DNA from: Janthinobacterium sp. | Lineage (GTDB): Bacteria > Pseudomonadota > Gammaproteobacteria > Burkholderiales > Chitinibacteraceae | Reading direction: 5' to 3' | DNA length: 64,000 nt | Assembly: GCA_025360045.1 (NCBI GenBank) | Contig: JANYCY010000057.1 | Location: forward strand, 1 to 64,000 | In this document: piece after piece, positions 56,363 through 63,929 of the stretch | Layout of the letters: each line of letters opens with the position of its first letter | Numbering within the stretch: the first letter of the stretch is position 1 | The notes under the pieces: generated by a model | What the model saw: only the letters and a program-made list of their open reading frames with translations | Database searches by the model: none | Told to the model about the DNA's origin: nothing | Translations under genes and position numbers: made by a program

Positions 56363-56737
56363 TCAACCTAGCAAGACCAAACACCACATCAAAGCCAAAT
56401 TAAGTAAACAGACCAACTGCGCTGCGCTACCTAAATCTTTGGCACGTTTAGCCAAGACATGCCGCTCTAAAGAGGTGTGATCCACCGCCGCTTCAATCGC
56501 TGAATTCAGCAGTTCGACAATCATCGTGGCAAAGTGACTACCAATCAAAAGTGCCCGCCCCCAATGAGGTAGGCCTGGAATTAAAAAAGCCGTTGGGATA
56601 CCAATCAAGGCCAATAAACTCACTTGGCGAAAAGCAGCTTCATTCAACCAGCCTGCTTTTAAACCGTCTAAGGAATAGCCAAGAGCATTAAAAATACGCG
56701 CAACTCCGGTTTTGCCTTTAAATGGGCTTTCCAGCAT
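56363..56737 (-). CDS. dgkA: Diacylglycerol kinase
   Basis: DgkA is an inner-membrane enzyme that phosphorylates diacylglycerol and undecaprenol-type lipids and recycles the diacylglycerol from membrane-derived sugar synthesis. The 124-residue protein (E. coli 122) has an N-terminal amphipathic region (GVARIFNALGYSLDGLKAGW), three membrane helices, and the catalytic motif ELLNSAIEAAVD near residue 70. KRAKDLGSAAQ follows. GGAG lies 6 bases before the ATG at 56737, just after the upstream stop codon, so it is coupled to the preceding membrane protein gene. Earlier in-frame starts are rejected on spacing and length. Confidence 0.94.
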   Translation of the reverse strand: MLESPFKGKTGVARIFNALGYSLDGLKAGWLNEAAFRQVSLLALIGIPTAFLIPGLPHWGRALLIGSHFATMIVELLNSAIEAAVDHTSLERHVLAKRAKDLGSAAQLVCLLNLALMWCLVLLG

Positions 56738-56738
56738 T

Positions 56739-57488
56739 TCACACTCCATCAACGCCGCTTGGCGTTACATCAAAAATTTCTTGGTAAGCAATATACTGCA
56801 TCAACATCATTACAGGCAGCGCAACGAGCAAGCCTAGAAATATCGTAAATGCCGATAAAACAAACAAGCCCAAAGAAATCAAACCACTGAGTAAAAAAGC
56901 CTGCCAATTACGGTAAACACCCGAAAAAGAGAGCTTCATCGCCTCTGTTGGGCTATACCCCTTAAAGAGCACTAAAGCAGGTGCAAACCAAATCGCACAC
57001 ATCACGGGCGTCATTAAAATAATGCTCAATGAAGTATGCAAGTAAAGGGCTTTCATCTCTTCTGGGCTAGGTAAGCTGCCCGCTGGAATATCCGCAAGGC
57101 TAGGCTGACTACCAAATAAGCTTAATATCAGCGTAACCAACATTGCAGCAACAACATTAATAAAGCCAATAAAAAGTAATGGTTTTACTTCACCGCGAAA
57201 AGCAGTAAATAAATCCAGAGGGCCAATTCTATTACCCGAATCACATTGTTTAGCCGCCAAATAAACACCAGCGGATAGCACGGGGGAGACCAAGGTATAA
57301 GCCAAAGCACCCACCGCAGGCAGCACGCCGGCCAATAACGCTAAAACAAAAAACTGCAATGCCAGCACAATCCACATGCCAGGCTGACGACGAAACAATT
57401 TAAATCCCTGCACATACCAATGCCATCCACGGCCAGCCACAAGGCGACGTGGCTCAGGCAATAGATCAATGACGTTATCTTTTTCCAT
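56739..57488 (-). CDS. BPSS1780-like membrane protein
   Basis: This is a 249-residue inner-membrane protein with about six hydrophobic segments. The N-terminal cytosolic part PEPRRLVAGRGWHWYVQGFKLFRRQPG is typical of the BPSS1780 family of betaproteobacteria, which has no known function. A conserved FKGYSPTEAMKLSF stretch lies near residue 190. GGGA lies about 6 bases before the ATG at 57488; the 28 upstream codons are rejected. It is directly followed by dgkA with a one-base gap, which suggests a membrane-lipid or envelope context, as inference. Confidence 0.8.
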   Translation of the reverse strand: MEKDNVIDLLPEPRRLVAGRGWHWYVQGFKLFRRQPGMWIVLALQFFVLALLAGVLPAVGALAYTLVSPVLSAGVYLAAKQCDSGNRIGPLDLFTAFRGEVKPLLFIGFINVVAAMLVTLILSLFGSQPSLADIPAGSLPSPEEMKALYLHTSLSIILMTPVMCAIWFAPALVLFKGYSPTEAMKLSFSGVYRNWQAFLLSGLISLGLFVLSAFTIFLGLLVALPVMMLMQYIAYQEIFDVTPSGVDGV

Positions 57489-57617
57489 TATTTTCCCACT
57501 CGTACTCCGGCAAGGCTTGAAGGATACGTGAACCCTTAACTTACTCAAAGGTAAACATAACAGCCTGCCCAACTTGAGGCTTCCTTACTAAATCAAAGCG
57601 AGGTTTAGGATGATTTC

Positions 57618-57725
57618 ATGCACAAAAAAGTAATCGCTCGTCTGACTGCCCTGCCTATTCAAAAAATGATCACCGAGCTAGCCATTGTGCAGATCTTAAA
57701 TAAATTTTTAATTTCAAAAAATTAA
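57618..57725 (+). CDS. Candidate small gene, 35 residues
   Basis: An open frame encodes a 35-residue, basic, leucine/isoleucine-rich peptide starting MHKKVIARLTALP and ending KFLISKN. AGGA lies 7 bases before the ATG, and a strong terminator hairpin (57766-57800) follows 40 bases after the stop. The predicted peptide could form one amphipathic helix over most of its length. No promoter was firmly recognised; TTGAGG with TACTAAAT is a weak guess. I do not recognise the family. It lies in the gap between the divergent membrane protein gene and the convergent ackA. Confidence 0.45.
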   Translation: MHKKVIARLTALPIQKMITELAIVQILNKFLISKN

Positions 57726-57765
57726 ATAGCTAAATGAAATTTTATCCATTGATGTTTCACCCACA

Positions 57766-57800
57766 AAAAAGCCACATGAATGAACTCCATGTGGCTTTTT
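57766..57800. terminator. Bidirectional terminator between small gene and ackA
   Basis: AAAAAGCCACATG pairs with CATGTGGCTTTTT around a 10-base loop. T runs follow on both strands, so it ends ackA (minus) and any transcript of the candidate small gene (plus). Confidence 0.92.
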
Positions 57801-57815
57801 GTTTGAAGCTAAAAA

Positions 57816-59009
57816 TTATGCAGCGACACGCTTTAAAGCATGACGAGCAATCATCAGCTCTTCATTGGTAGGGATGATGTACACAGGAACACGACTGCTT
57901 GGCAGAGAAATACAACGCGCTTCACCTGAGCGCTTGGCATTTGCTACTTCATCAATTTCCACGCCTAACCAGCGCAATTCATTACATACCGTGGCGCGAG
58001 CAATATCGTCGTTCTCGCCAATGCCTGCAGTAAACACCAGCGCATCCAAGCCTTGCATCGCCGCAGCTAAAGACGCGGTTTCACGCACTACACGGTGAGC
58101 AAAGTAATCAACAGCAAATTTAGCACGTGGATCTTTGCTAGCGTGCAAATCGCGCATATCGCTAGAAATACCTGACATACCCAATAAACCTGATTTTTTG
58201 TAGATGAGTTCTTCAATTTGTGAGGCATCCATTTTCAAATGGCTCATAAAGTGCAGAATCAAAGCAGGATCAATCGTACCGCAACGAGTGCCCATAGGCA
58301 GGCCTTCCAAGGCGGTGAAGCCCATGGTAGTCGCCTGACATTCACCACCCAGTAAAGCAGCCATCGACGAACCATTGCCCAAGTGAGCCACTACCGTGCG
58401 ACCCGCTGCCGCTTTGGCATCAATCGCAGGCAATACGCTGGCAATAAACTCATAAGAAAGGCCGTGGAAGCCATAGCGACGAATACCATGCTGTTCGCTA
58501 AATTCGTAAGGCAAGGCGTATTGCTGCTCGATTTCTGGCTGAGTGCGGTGAAACGCAGTATCAAAGCAAGCTACTTGCGGCACGGTAGGCAATAGCTGAG
58601 CCAAAACGCGCATCGGCATAATATTGTGCGGCGCATGCAGTGGCGCTAGCGCAATCGTTTCATCCAAGCCTGTCAATACTTCTTCAGTAATCAGAACGGG
58701 GTGACAAAAGTTTAAACCACCATGCACGACACGATGGCCAATCGCGGCAATGGAGCGGCCTTCGATATGGCTATTGAGCCAAGCAAGCATATGACGCAGT
58801 GCAGAGTCGTGGTTCTTAGGCATATCTGCCGGCATAGATTCGGAAACCAGCTTATTGTCATCCGCATCTTTAGCCACAAATTTAGGATCGACATAAATGC
58901 CGTCTGCTAAGCCTTTAAACAGCAAGACAGGATCTGCTGCGGTGGTTTCAAACAGGGAAAATTTGATGCTGGACGAACCGGCATTGATAACTAGAACCAA
59001 CTCACTCAT
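57816..59009 (-). CDS. ackA: Acetate kinase
   Basis: AckA converts acetyl phosphate and ADP to acetate and ATP, or the reverse. The 397-residue protein (E. coli 400) shows the sugar-kinase-fold phosphate motif VINAGSSSIKFSLF at the N terminus and signature GHRVVHGGLNF near residue 87. It also has FDTAFHRTQP, HLGNGSSMAAL near residue 205 and FTAGIGEND near residue 320. It is monocistronic; no phosphotransacetylase gene (pta) is adjacent. Its substrate acetyl phosphate is the product of the phosphoketolase encoded at 29-31.4 kb. Confidence 0.96.
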   Translation of the reverse strand: MSELVLVINAGSSSIKFSLFETTAADPVLLFKGLADGIYVDPKFVAKDADDNKLVSESMPADMPKNHDSALRHMLAWLNSHIEGRSIAAIGHRVVHGGLNFCHPVLITEEVLTGLDETIALAPLHAPHNIMPMRVLAQLLPTVPQVACFDTAFHRTQPEIEQQYALPYEFSEQHGIRRYGFHGLSYEFIASVLPAIDAKAAAGRTVVAHLGNGSSMAALLGGECQATTMGFTALEGLPMGTRCGTIDPALILHFMSHLKMDASQIEELIYKKSGLLGMSGISSDMRDLHASKDPRAKFAVDYFAHRVVRETASLAAAMQGLDALVFTAGIGENDDIARATVCNELRWLGVEIDEVANAKRSGEARCISLPSSRVPVYIIPTNEELMIARHALKRVAA

Positions 59010-59383
59010 AAACTACTCCTTAGTTTTTCACTGACCTCTGCACAGCTCGTCGCACAGCGGATAAATTTATTAGTGATGAACACCGCACAAGCAAGCGTTC
59101 ATCGTTTTCAGTATCTTGCTCAAAAATAATACACCTCAGCGCTTGTAAGCTCAGACCCAGCATGCAACAAGCATTCACTACGCCAAATTATGCTGAGCAC
59201 GCTCACCTGCTGCGGTAATATCCATTGAAATCGATTGGTATTGCTCGCTGTTCTGCCGAATATTAGGAACTGGCATGCTGCACTGCAATGGAATAATTAC
59301 TGCTGCATATTTTAAGCAGGACTAAAAAGACCCGTATTGGTCAAAATCAAGCTAATTCGCCCATAAATAGGTGCATATTCACC
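59010..59383. other. Divergent intergenic region of ackA
   Basis: About 370 bases between ackA and the lipoyl-like gene. No repeat of the local families, terminator or clear -35/-10 pair was recognised. Confidence 0.4.
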
Positions 59384-59857
59384 ATGACCGCATTCACTAC
59401 CCACCTAATCTGCGTGCCCGAGCTAGAAAATACTGCCACCGTCAGCGGCTTGCATATTTTGCCTGGCAAGCATGTCCAGAGTAATACACCGCTGCTTACC
59501 TTAAGCAGTGGCGGAGTTACAATTGAAATTTGTGCTCCAGAAGCAGGCTTAGTTTCACACCTCATGGTGTCTCTTTGCGAAACCGTTGCCTGTGGTGATT
59601 TATTGCTGCAAATGGAAATCGAAGAAGCACCTGATGTTTTTGGTACAGAAGCCGCCTTTATAAGCGCCAGCCAAGTCGCTTGGCCAGAAGAAACACCCGC
59701 CATACTTAGCGTTAGCCCGCAAGCAGCCCAATTTGCAGCAAGGCTAGGGGTCGACCTCAGCACCGTCGTGGCTCGAGGTAAATATATTGAAATGTACGAT
59801 GTAGAAGCACATATACGATCAGTCATGCTGCAATGGCAAGCTGCAGACCATCACTAG
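59384..59857 (+). CDS. Standalone degenerate lipoyl-like plus E3-binding-like protein
   Basis: This 157-residue protein looks like the non-catalytic front end of a 2-oxoacid dehydrogenase E2 subunit. Residues 1-80 read as a biotin/lipoyl-type fold (VPELENTATVSGLHILPGKHV, then IEICAPEAGLVSHLMVSLCETVACGDLLLQM). The lipoyl-lysine hairpin (usually DKA or similar) is replaced by SSGGVT, so no lipoylation is expected. Residues about 105-148 match the peripheral subunit-binding domain (SPQAAQFAARLGVDLSTVVARGK in parts, then DVEAHI). No acyltransferase domain follows. It is monocistronic and divergent from ackA. It could dock to E3 or another partner as a regulator; this is inference. Confidence 0.7.
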   Translation: MTAFTTHLICVPELENTATVSGLHILPGKHVQSNTPLLTLSSGGVTIEICAPEAGLVSHLMVSLCETVACGDLLLQMEIEEAPDVFGTEAAFISASQVAWPEETPAILSVSPQAAQFAARLGVDLSTVVARGKYIEMYDVEAHIRSVMLQWQAADHH

Positions 59858-59931
59858 CAAACCTGCCAAACTTGCTTGCATAGCAACAGCTTGCCTCGCT
59901 ACGATCACTGAAGCCCAACAGGTTGCTAGCG

Positions 59932-60213
59932 CTATTTTTTTTGTAGCTGCTCCATAATCGCAGCCGGCTCTTGGCTCACCGCCAACACCGCCCGCACCAG
60001 ATTAAAAGCAGTACTTGCCTCATTAGGATGCTTGCCATACGACACCACACTGGCATGCTTCCAGCCTGCAGCCAGTAAAGCATTACGCTTAAAAGTGGTT
60101 CCCTCAATGCCACCACCCCCTAATTGCATTAACGCTTGTTCAATCAAGACATGCGGCAGAGGTGTGCGAGAGATAATATTAAAATGGTCTGGAATAACTT
60201 CATCAAATTGCAT
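59932..60213 (-). CDS. Hypothetical protein, 93 residues
   Basis: This is a small protein I do not recognise. It begins MQFDEVIPDHFNIISRTPLP, has a GGGGIEGTTFKRNALLAAGW stretch in the middle, and a helical, charged C terminus ending QLQKK. AGGAG lies 7 bases before the ATG at 60213, which supports a real gene and this start over the frame to 60234. No signal or membrane segment is present. It is convergent with the lipoyl-like gene. Confidence 0.6.
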   Translation of the reverse strand: MQFDEVIPDHFNIISRTPLPHVLIEQALMQLGGGGIEGTTFKRNALLAAGWKHASVVSYGKHPNEASTAFNLVRAVLAVSQEPAAIMEQLQKK

Positions 60214-60433
60214 GGACTTGCTCCTGATTGACACGGCATTGACGTCTCATTGCCCCTTAATCTGAATTGCAAAAAAGGAAAATGGGGCTGATTTTTCTAG
60301 CGGCTGTTTTCAATCTTAGTAAAGACCCGAGCCAAATCCAGCAATTCAACGCCCTGCGGTCGGGAGATCCTTTGCTCCCCCTTAAAAAAACACTACAAAA
60401 TTCAATCATGGACGATGCACTTAGCCCAATAAA

Positions 60434-60463
60434 AAACGCCTCGATTAACGAGGCGTTTGATTT
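60434..60463 (-). terminator. Intrinsic terminator of aroG
   Basis: AAACGCCTCG pairs with CGAGGCGTTT around a 5-base loop; on the minus strand a T run follows. It lies 23 bases after the aroG stop codon. Confidence 0.9.
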
Positions 60464-60485
60464 TTTAGCGATTAAAAACAGCGCT

Positions 60486-61556
60486 TTAAATATGCACTTT
60501 GGCAATCGCGCGACGATCAACCACCGCCTTGGCTAAATCTGCCAGCATGGTTTCAGTTTGATCCCAGCTAATGCAGCCATCAGTAATTGACTGACCATAG
60601 GTCAATGGCTTGCCTTCTACATGGTCCTGACGACCACCCACTAGGTGGCTTTCAATCATGACACCAAATACCGCGTTATTGCCTCTAGCAAGCTGACCGC
60701 ACACATCGGCGGACACTTCAACTTGGCGACGGTAATCTTTGCTGCTATTGGCGTGACTAAAATCCACCATAATTTTTTGTGGCAAGCCTACAGCCGCTAA
60801 ATCGGCCATCGCAGCACGCACATGATTCGTATCAAAATTAGGCTCTTTACCACCACGTAAAATAATGTGGCAATCAGGGTTGCCGCCTGTCGCCACAATG
60901 GCCGAGTGGCCCATTTTGGTTACCGACAAGAAATGATGTGACTGGCTAGAAGCGCGGATTGCATCCAGCGCAATACGCAAATTGCCGTCAGTACCATTTT
61001 TAAAGCCAACTGGGCAAGATAAGCCTGAAGCCAGCTCACGGTGCACTTGGGACTCGGTAGTGCGAGCACCAATTGCGCCCCAGCTCATTAAATCAGCCAT
61101 ATATTGTGGCGTGATCATATCGAGGAATTCACCGGCGGTCGGCATGCCATCGTTGTTTAAATCAACCAATAATTTGCGTGCAATACGCAAGCCATCGTTG
61201 ATATTAAAGCTGCCATTTAGGTAAGGATCGTTAATCAACCCCTTCCAACCCACGGTGGTGCGCGGCTTTTCAAAATAAACCCGCATCACGATTTCTAAAT
61301 CGTCTTTATGCAGCTCACGTAACACTTTGAGCTTAGCGCCATACTCATGGGCAGCCTCGGTGTCGTGAATCGAACAGGGGCCGATCACCACTAAGAGACG
61401 GTCATCTGTGCCTTGTAGGATGCGCTGAATCGCTTGCCTCGTTTCAAAAACCGTGACAGAGGCAATTTCGCTGACGGGGAATTTTTCCATCACCGCAACA
61501 GGGGGAAGTAGCTCTTTAATTTCTCGGATACGGACATCATCTGTTTGATATTGCAT
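60486..61556 (-). CDS. aroG: 3-deoxy-7-phosphoheptulonate synthase (DAHP synthase, type I alpha)
   Basis: The enzyme condenses phosphoenolpyruvate with erythrose 4-phosphate, the first step of aromatic amino acid synthesis. The 356-residue protein (E. coli AroG 350) has the family stretches VVIGPCSIHD near residue 57, RVYFEKPRTTVGWKGLINDP near residue 92, SWGAIGARTTESQ near residue 158, VGFKNGTDG, and VDFSHANSSK with metal ligands. The N-terminal region that gives feedback inhibition is present; which amino acid inhibits it cannot be told from reading. AroG, AroF and AroH are similar, so the symbol is by family. Confidence 0.93.
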   Translation of the reverse strand: MQYQTDDVRIREIKELLPPVAVMEKFPVSEIASVTVFETRQAIQRILQGTDDRLLVVIGPCSIHDTEAAHEYGAKLKVLRELHKDDLEIVMRVYFEKPRTTVGWKGLINDPYLNGSFNINDGLRIARKLLVDLNNDGMPTAGEFLDMITPQYMADLMSWGAIGARTTESQVHRELASGLSCPVGFKNGTDGNLRIALDAIRASSQSHHFLSVTKMGHSAIVATGGNPDCHIILRGGKEPNFDTNHVRAAMADLAAVGLPQKIMVDFSHANSSKDYRRQVEVSADVCGQLARGNNAVFGVMIESHLVGGRQDHVEGKPLTYGQSITDGCISWDQTETMLADLAKAVVDRRAIAKVHI

Positions 61557-61623
61557 ATTCTTCCCTAATCAAGCGGATGCCTTGCACCACGACAAGCACA
61601 TCATAAAAGGAAGAGATTATCGC

Positions 61624-62040
61624 CTATCGACAGTCGGCGCAAATGCCTTTGACCGTGATTTCAACCATGCGAGCTAGGAATTGTGCGGGTAGGCTTACAG
61701 GTAAATCACTGCTGACGTTTTCCAGACAGAAAAAACGACCGCAATTCTCACATTGAAAATGCGCATGATGGTGTGGGGCAGGTGCAACAGAAAAGCGCCA
61801 AACCCGATCGTCGCCGGATAATTTATGCGCAAGATTTTGTTCTGTCAGCCAATCCAGCACCCGGTAAACCGTTACTCTATCAATGGCTGGCTGAAGGGCA
61901 GCCAATACATCCAGATGCGATAGCGGGCGCTGTGCATCTAAAAGTGCCGCCAACACCCGTACCCGTGCAGGCGTGGTGCGGGCACGGGTTTGGGCGACTA
62001 AATCACGTGCTTTCGCAACAGTTTCAGTGGCATTACTCAT
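61624..62040 (-). CDS. Fur-family regulator, probably Zur-like
   Basis: This is a metal-responsive DNA-binding repressor of 138 aa. The winged helix covers about residues 20-85 (TPARVRVLAALL, then VTVYRVLDWLTEQNLAHKL). The metal-binding part has PHHHAHFQCENCG, with Cys97 and Cys100, and a second pair in GICADC, with Cys134 and Cys137. These give a structural Cys4 zinc site as in Zur and several Fur proteins. Short length and the HHHAHFQCENCG phrase favour Zur over Fur, but this is not decisive. The gene lies 18 bases after dksA on the same strand. No znuABC genes are in the window. Confidence 0.85.
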   Translation of the reverse strand: MSNATETVAKARDLVAQTRARTTPARVRVLAALLDAQRPLSHLDVLAALQPAIDRVTVYRVLDWLTEQNLAHKLSGDDRVWRFSVAPAPHHHAHFQCENCGRFFCLENVSSDLPVSLPAQFLARMVEITVKGICADCR

Positions 62041-62058
62041 CAAAGCAGTGCAGCAGCA

Positions 62059-62475
62059 TTAATCTGCATACTGCTTTTTCATACGCTCACGACGCTCTTG
62101 CGCTTCCAGAGACATCGAAGCGGTTGGACGTGCGACTAAACGCGGTAGGCCAATCGGCTCACCGGTGTCTTCACAATAGCCATAATTGCCATCGTCGAGC
62201 TTACGTAAGGTTGATTCAATCTTCATCAGCAACTTACGCTCACGATCCCTTGTGCGCAGCTCTAATGCGTATTCTTCTTCCAAAGTAGCGCGATCAGCTG
62301 GATCCGGCGTGGCTTCTTGCTCTTGCAAGTGCTGGCTAGTCTGATTGGCATTCGCCAAAAGCTCTGCTTTCATTTGCAGAAGCTTAGCCCGGAAAAACTC
62401 GAGGTGATCCGGGTTCATGTAATCATCTTCTGAGCCGTTCCAGCTAATGATTTCTTGTTCCGTGAGTTTGGCCAT
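62059..62475 (-). CDS. dksA: RNA polymerase-binding factor DksA, Cys-poor
   Basis: DksA binds the RNA polymerase secondary channel and, with ppGpp, resets transcription in starvation. The 138-residue protein (E. coli 151) has the coiled coil with tip residues DPADRA at about 58-63, matching the functional DxxDxA. It ends in the usual C-terminal helix. The zinc-finger region reads YCEDTGEPIG...ARPTASMSLEAQ: only Cys101 of the usual four remains, so it cannot hold zinc in the classic way. GGGAG lies 7 bases before the ATG at 62475. A Zur-like regulator gene follows after 18 bases. No Zur box was recognised upstream. Confidence 0.93.
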   Translation of the reverse strand: MAKLTEQEIISWNGSEDDYMNPDHLEFFRAKLLQMKAELLANANQTSQHLQEQEATPDPADRATLEEEYALELRTRDRERKLLMKIESTLRKLDDGNYGYCEDTGEPIGLPRLVARPTASMSLEAQERRERMKKQYAD

Positions 62476-62639
62476 GGTCGTTCTCCCTTTCTGCAAATGG
62501 GGGCGGGGCAAAATCGCTCTGCAGCTTTATTTCATCTTACTGAAACAAAAACTAGACAGAACATAAACTTACGAGCATACACCCCACCAAATGGGGAGGC
62601 AGCATAATCAAGTCCTCGCCGCAATGCAATAACTCGTTT

Positions 62640-62660
62640 TGCCATACAGGCGGTATGGCA
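62640..62660. other. Hairpin at the end of the cytochrome c gene
   Basis: TGCCATAC and GTATGGCA form a perfect 8 bp stem with a 5-base loop directly after the cytochrome stop codon. The minus-strand tail is AAAAC, so it is not a standard terminator. Confidence 0.45.
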
Positions 62661-62963
62661 TTAATGAGACAGTACCCAACGTACAATAATCTTTAAATCT
62701 TTCTCTTCAATTTGCTGTGCAGGCATAGGAACTTTGCCCCATTTCCCACCTGGCAAACCACTGCGTACTTCATTCATCAACATGGCTTCTGCGTCTTTTT
62801 GCCCACGATATTTAGCGGCTACTTCTTTGTAAGCGGGCCCCACAATCTTGGTATCGACCGCATGACAGCCTAAGCAATTGTATTTAGCGGCTACTTTTGC
62901 CCCATCTTCCGCCCAAGCCAACGGTGTACAGATCAGTAAGAGCGGTAAAAAATACTTAATCAT
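62661..62963 (-). CDS. Monoheme class I cytochrome c
   Basis: This is a periplasmic electron carrier of the c551/c552 type, 100 aa with a signal peptide (IKYFLPLLLICTPLAWA, cut near residue 18). Heme binds at CLGCH (about residues 30-34), and the axial Met is in KVPMPAQQ near residue 80. DTKIVGPAYKEVAAKYRGQ after the heme site and the final helix DLKIIVRWVLSH are typical of this family. It is monocistronic and divergent from the TonB-like gene. The ResB/CcsA proteins encoded at 50-53 kb would mature it. Confidence 0.92.
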   Translation of the reverse strand: MIKYFLPLLLICTPLAWAEDGAKVAAKYNCLGCHAVDTKIVGPAYKEVAAKYRGQKDAEAMLMNEVRSGLPGGKWGKVPMPAQQIEEKDLKIIVRWVLSH

Positions 62964-63074
62964 TATTTTTCCTTACAGGTAGATGAGACATTGACGTATT
63001 TTAGCAGCAAGCAGAGCTCATGCCTCGTGCTACACTCCCGCGATTAAATAATCTTAGGTAGTGCAGGCTGGCAA

Positions 63075-63929
63075 ATGGATAGAGCGCAACGTTTTATGGC
63101 TCTGGGCGGGATCCTTTCGATACTCGCACATGCTATTCCCATTTTTGGCATGAAATTTGTGATGCCCAATCCTAAGACCCTATTTTCGGCTCAGCCGCTT
63201 GAAGTGGTGCTCGTGAATCAACGCACCCTGCAAGACGCGCACAAGGCAGATGCCCTCGCACAAGCCAACCTCAATGGCGGCGGCAATACCGACGTGCTCA
63301 ATCAGCACGTTAAATCGCCTCTACCTGCCAGCAATAATGTGCAATCCAAAGAGCTTGAGCGCGTCAAAGAGCAGCAAAAGAAACTTGAAGCTGATGCAGA
63401 AAAACTGATGTTGCAGCTCAAGGCTGATACGCATATTGCACAAGATCTAGGCAAAAGCACGCAAACTAGCAATGCAGGTTTAGATAATGAGCAGCTAAAA
63501 CAACAGGCGCGAGAAATTGCCGGTTTAGCGGCACAAATCAGCAAGCAAACCAGTGATTATCAAAGCCGCCCACGAATGACTTTTATTGGTGCACGAGCGC
63601 GCGAATATCGCTTTGCCCGCTATGTAGAAGACTGGCGAATGAAAATGGAGCGGGTGGGTGCGCTGACTTATCCACTCGATGCGCATGGGCAAAAAATGTA
63701 TGGACGCTTGCTGGTTTCAGTGGAAATTGATGCCAATGGCAATGTGCGCCATGCAGAGATCACCAAATCATCGGGCAATAAAGAACTCGACTCGGCCGCT
63801 TTACGCATCGTAAAAATGGCCGCGCCTTTTGGTAAGTTTCCCGATGATATTCGTAAAGACACCGATGTCATTAGCATCAGCCGCACTTGGACTTTTGCCA
63901 AGGGCGATACTGTTTTAGGTAATGAGTAA
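63075..63929 (+). CDS. TonB-like energy transducer
   Basis: This is an envelope-spanning protein of 284 aa. An N-terminal membrane anchor (FMALGGILSILAHAIPIFGM) is followed by a periplasmic linker. The linker carries a charged coiled coil (about residues 92-160, ELERVKEQQKKLEADAEKL) instead of the usual proline-rich stretch. The C-terminal TonB fold spans about 200-280 (GRLLVSVEIDANGNVRHAEITKSSGNKELDSAALRI in parts). No exbB or exbD gene is nearby. Its stop overlaps the ruvC ATG (TAATG), so the two are coupled. It may power an outer-membrane receptor or serve another envelope role, as TonB/TolA-like proteins do. Confidence 0.8.
   Translation: MDRAQRFMALGGILSILAHAIPIFGMKFVMPNPKTLFSAQPLEVVLVNQRTLQDAHKADALAQANLNGGGNTDVLNQHVKSPLPASNNVQSKELERVKEQQKKLEADAEKLMLQLKADTHIAQDLGKSTQTSNAGLDNEQLKQQAREIAGLAAQISKQTSDYQSRPRMTFIGARAREYRFARYVEDWRMKMERVGALTYPLDAHGQKMYGRLLVSVEIDANGNVRHAEITKSSGNKELDSAALRIVKMAAPFGKFPDDIRKDTDVISISRTWTFAKGDTVLGNE

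Noticed and set aside
60267-60536. 89-codon plus-strand frame crossing the aroG terminator
   Set aside because: It runs through the terminator hairpin and into the 3' end of aroG on the opposite strand; no family resemblance.
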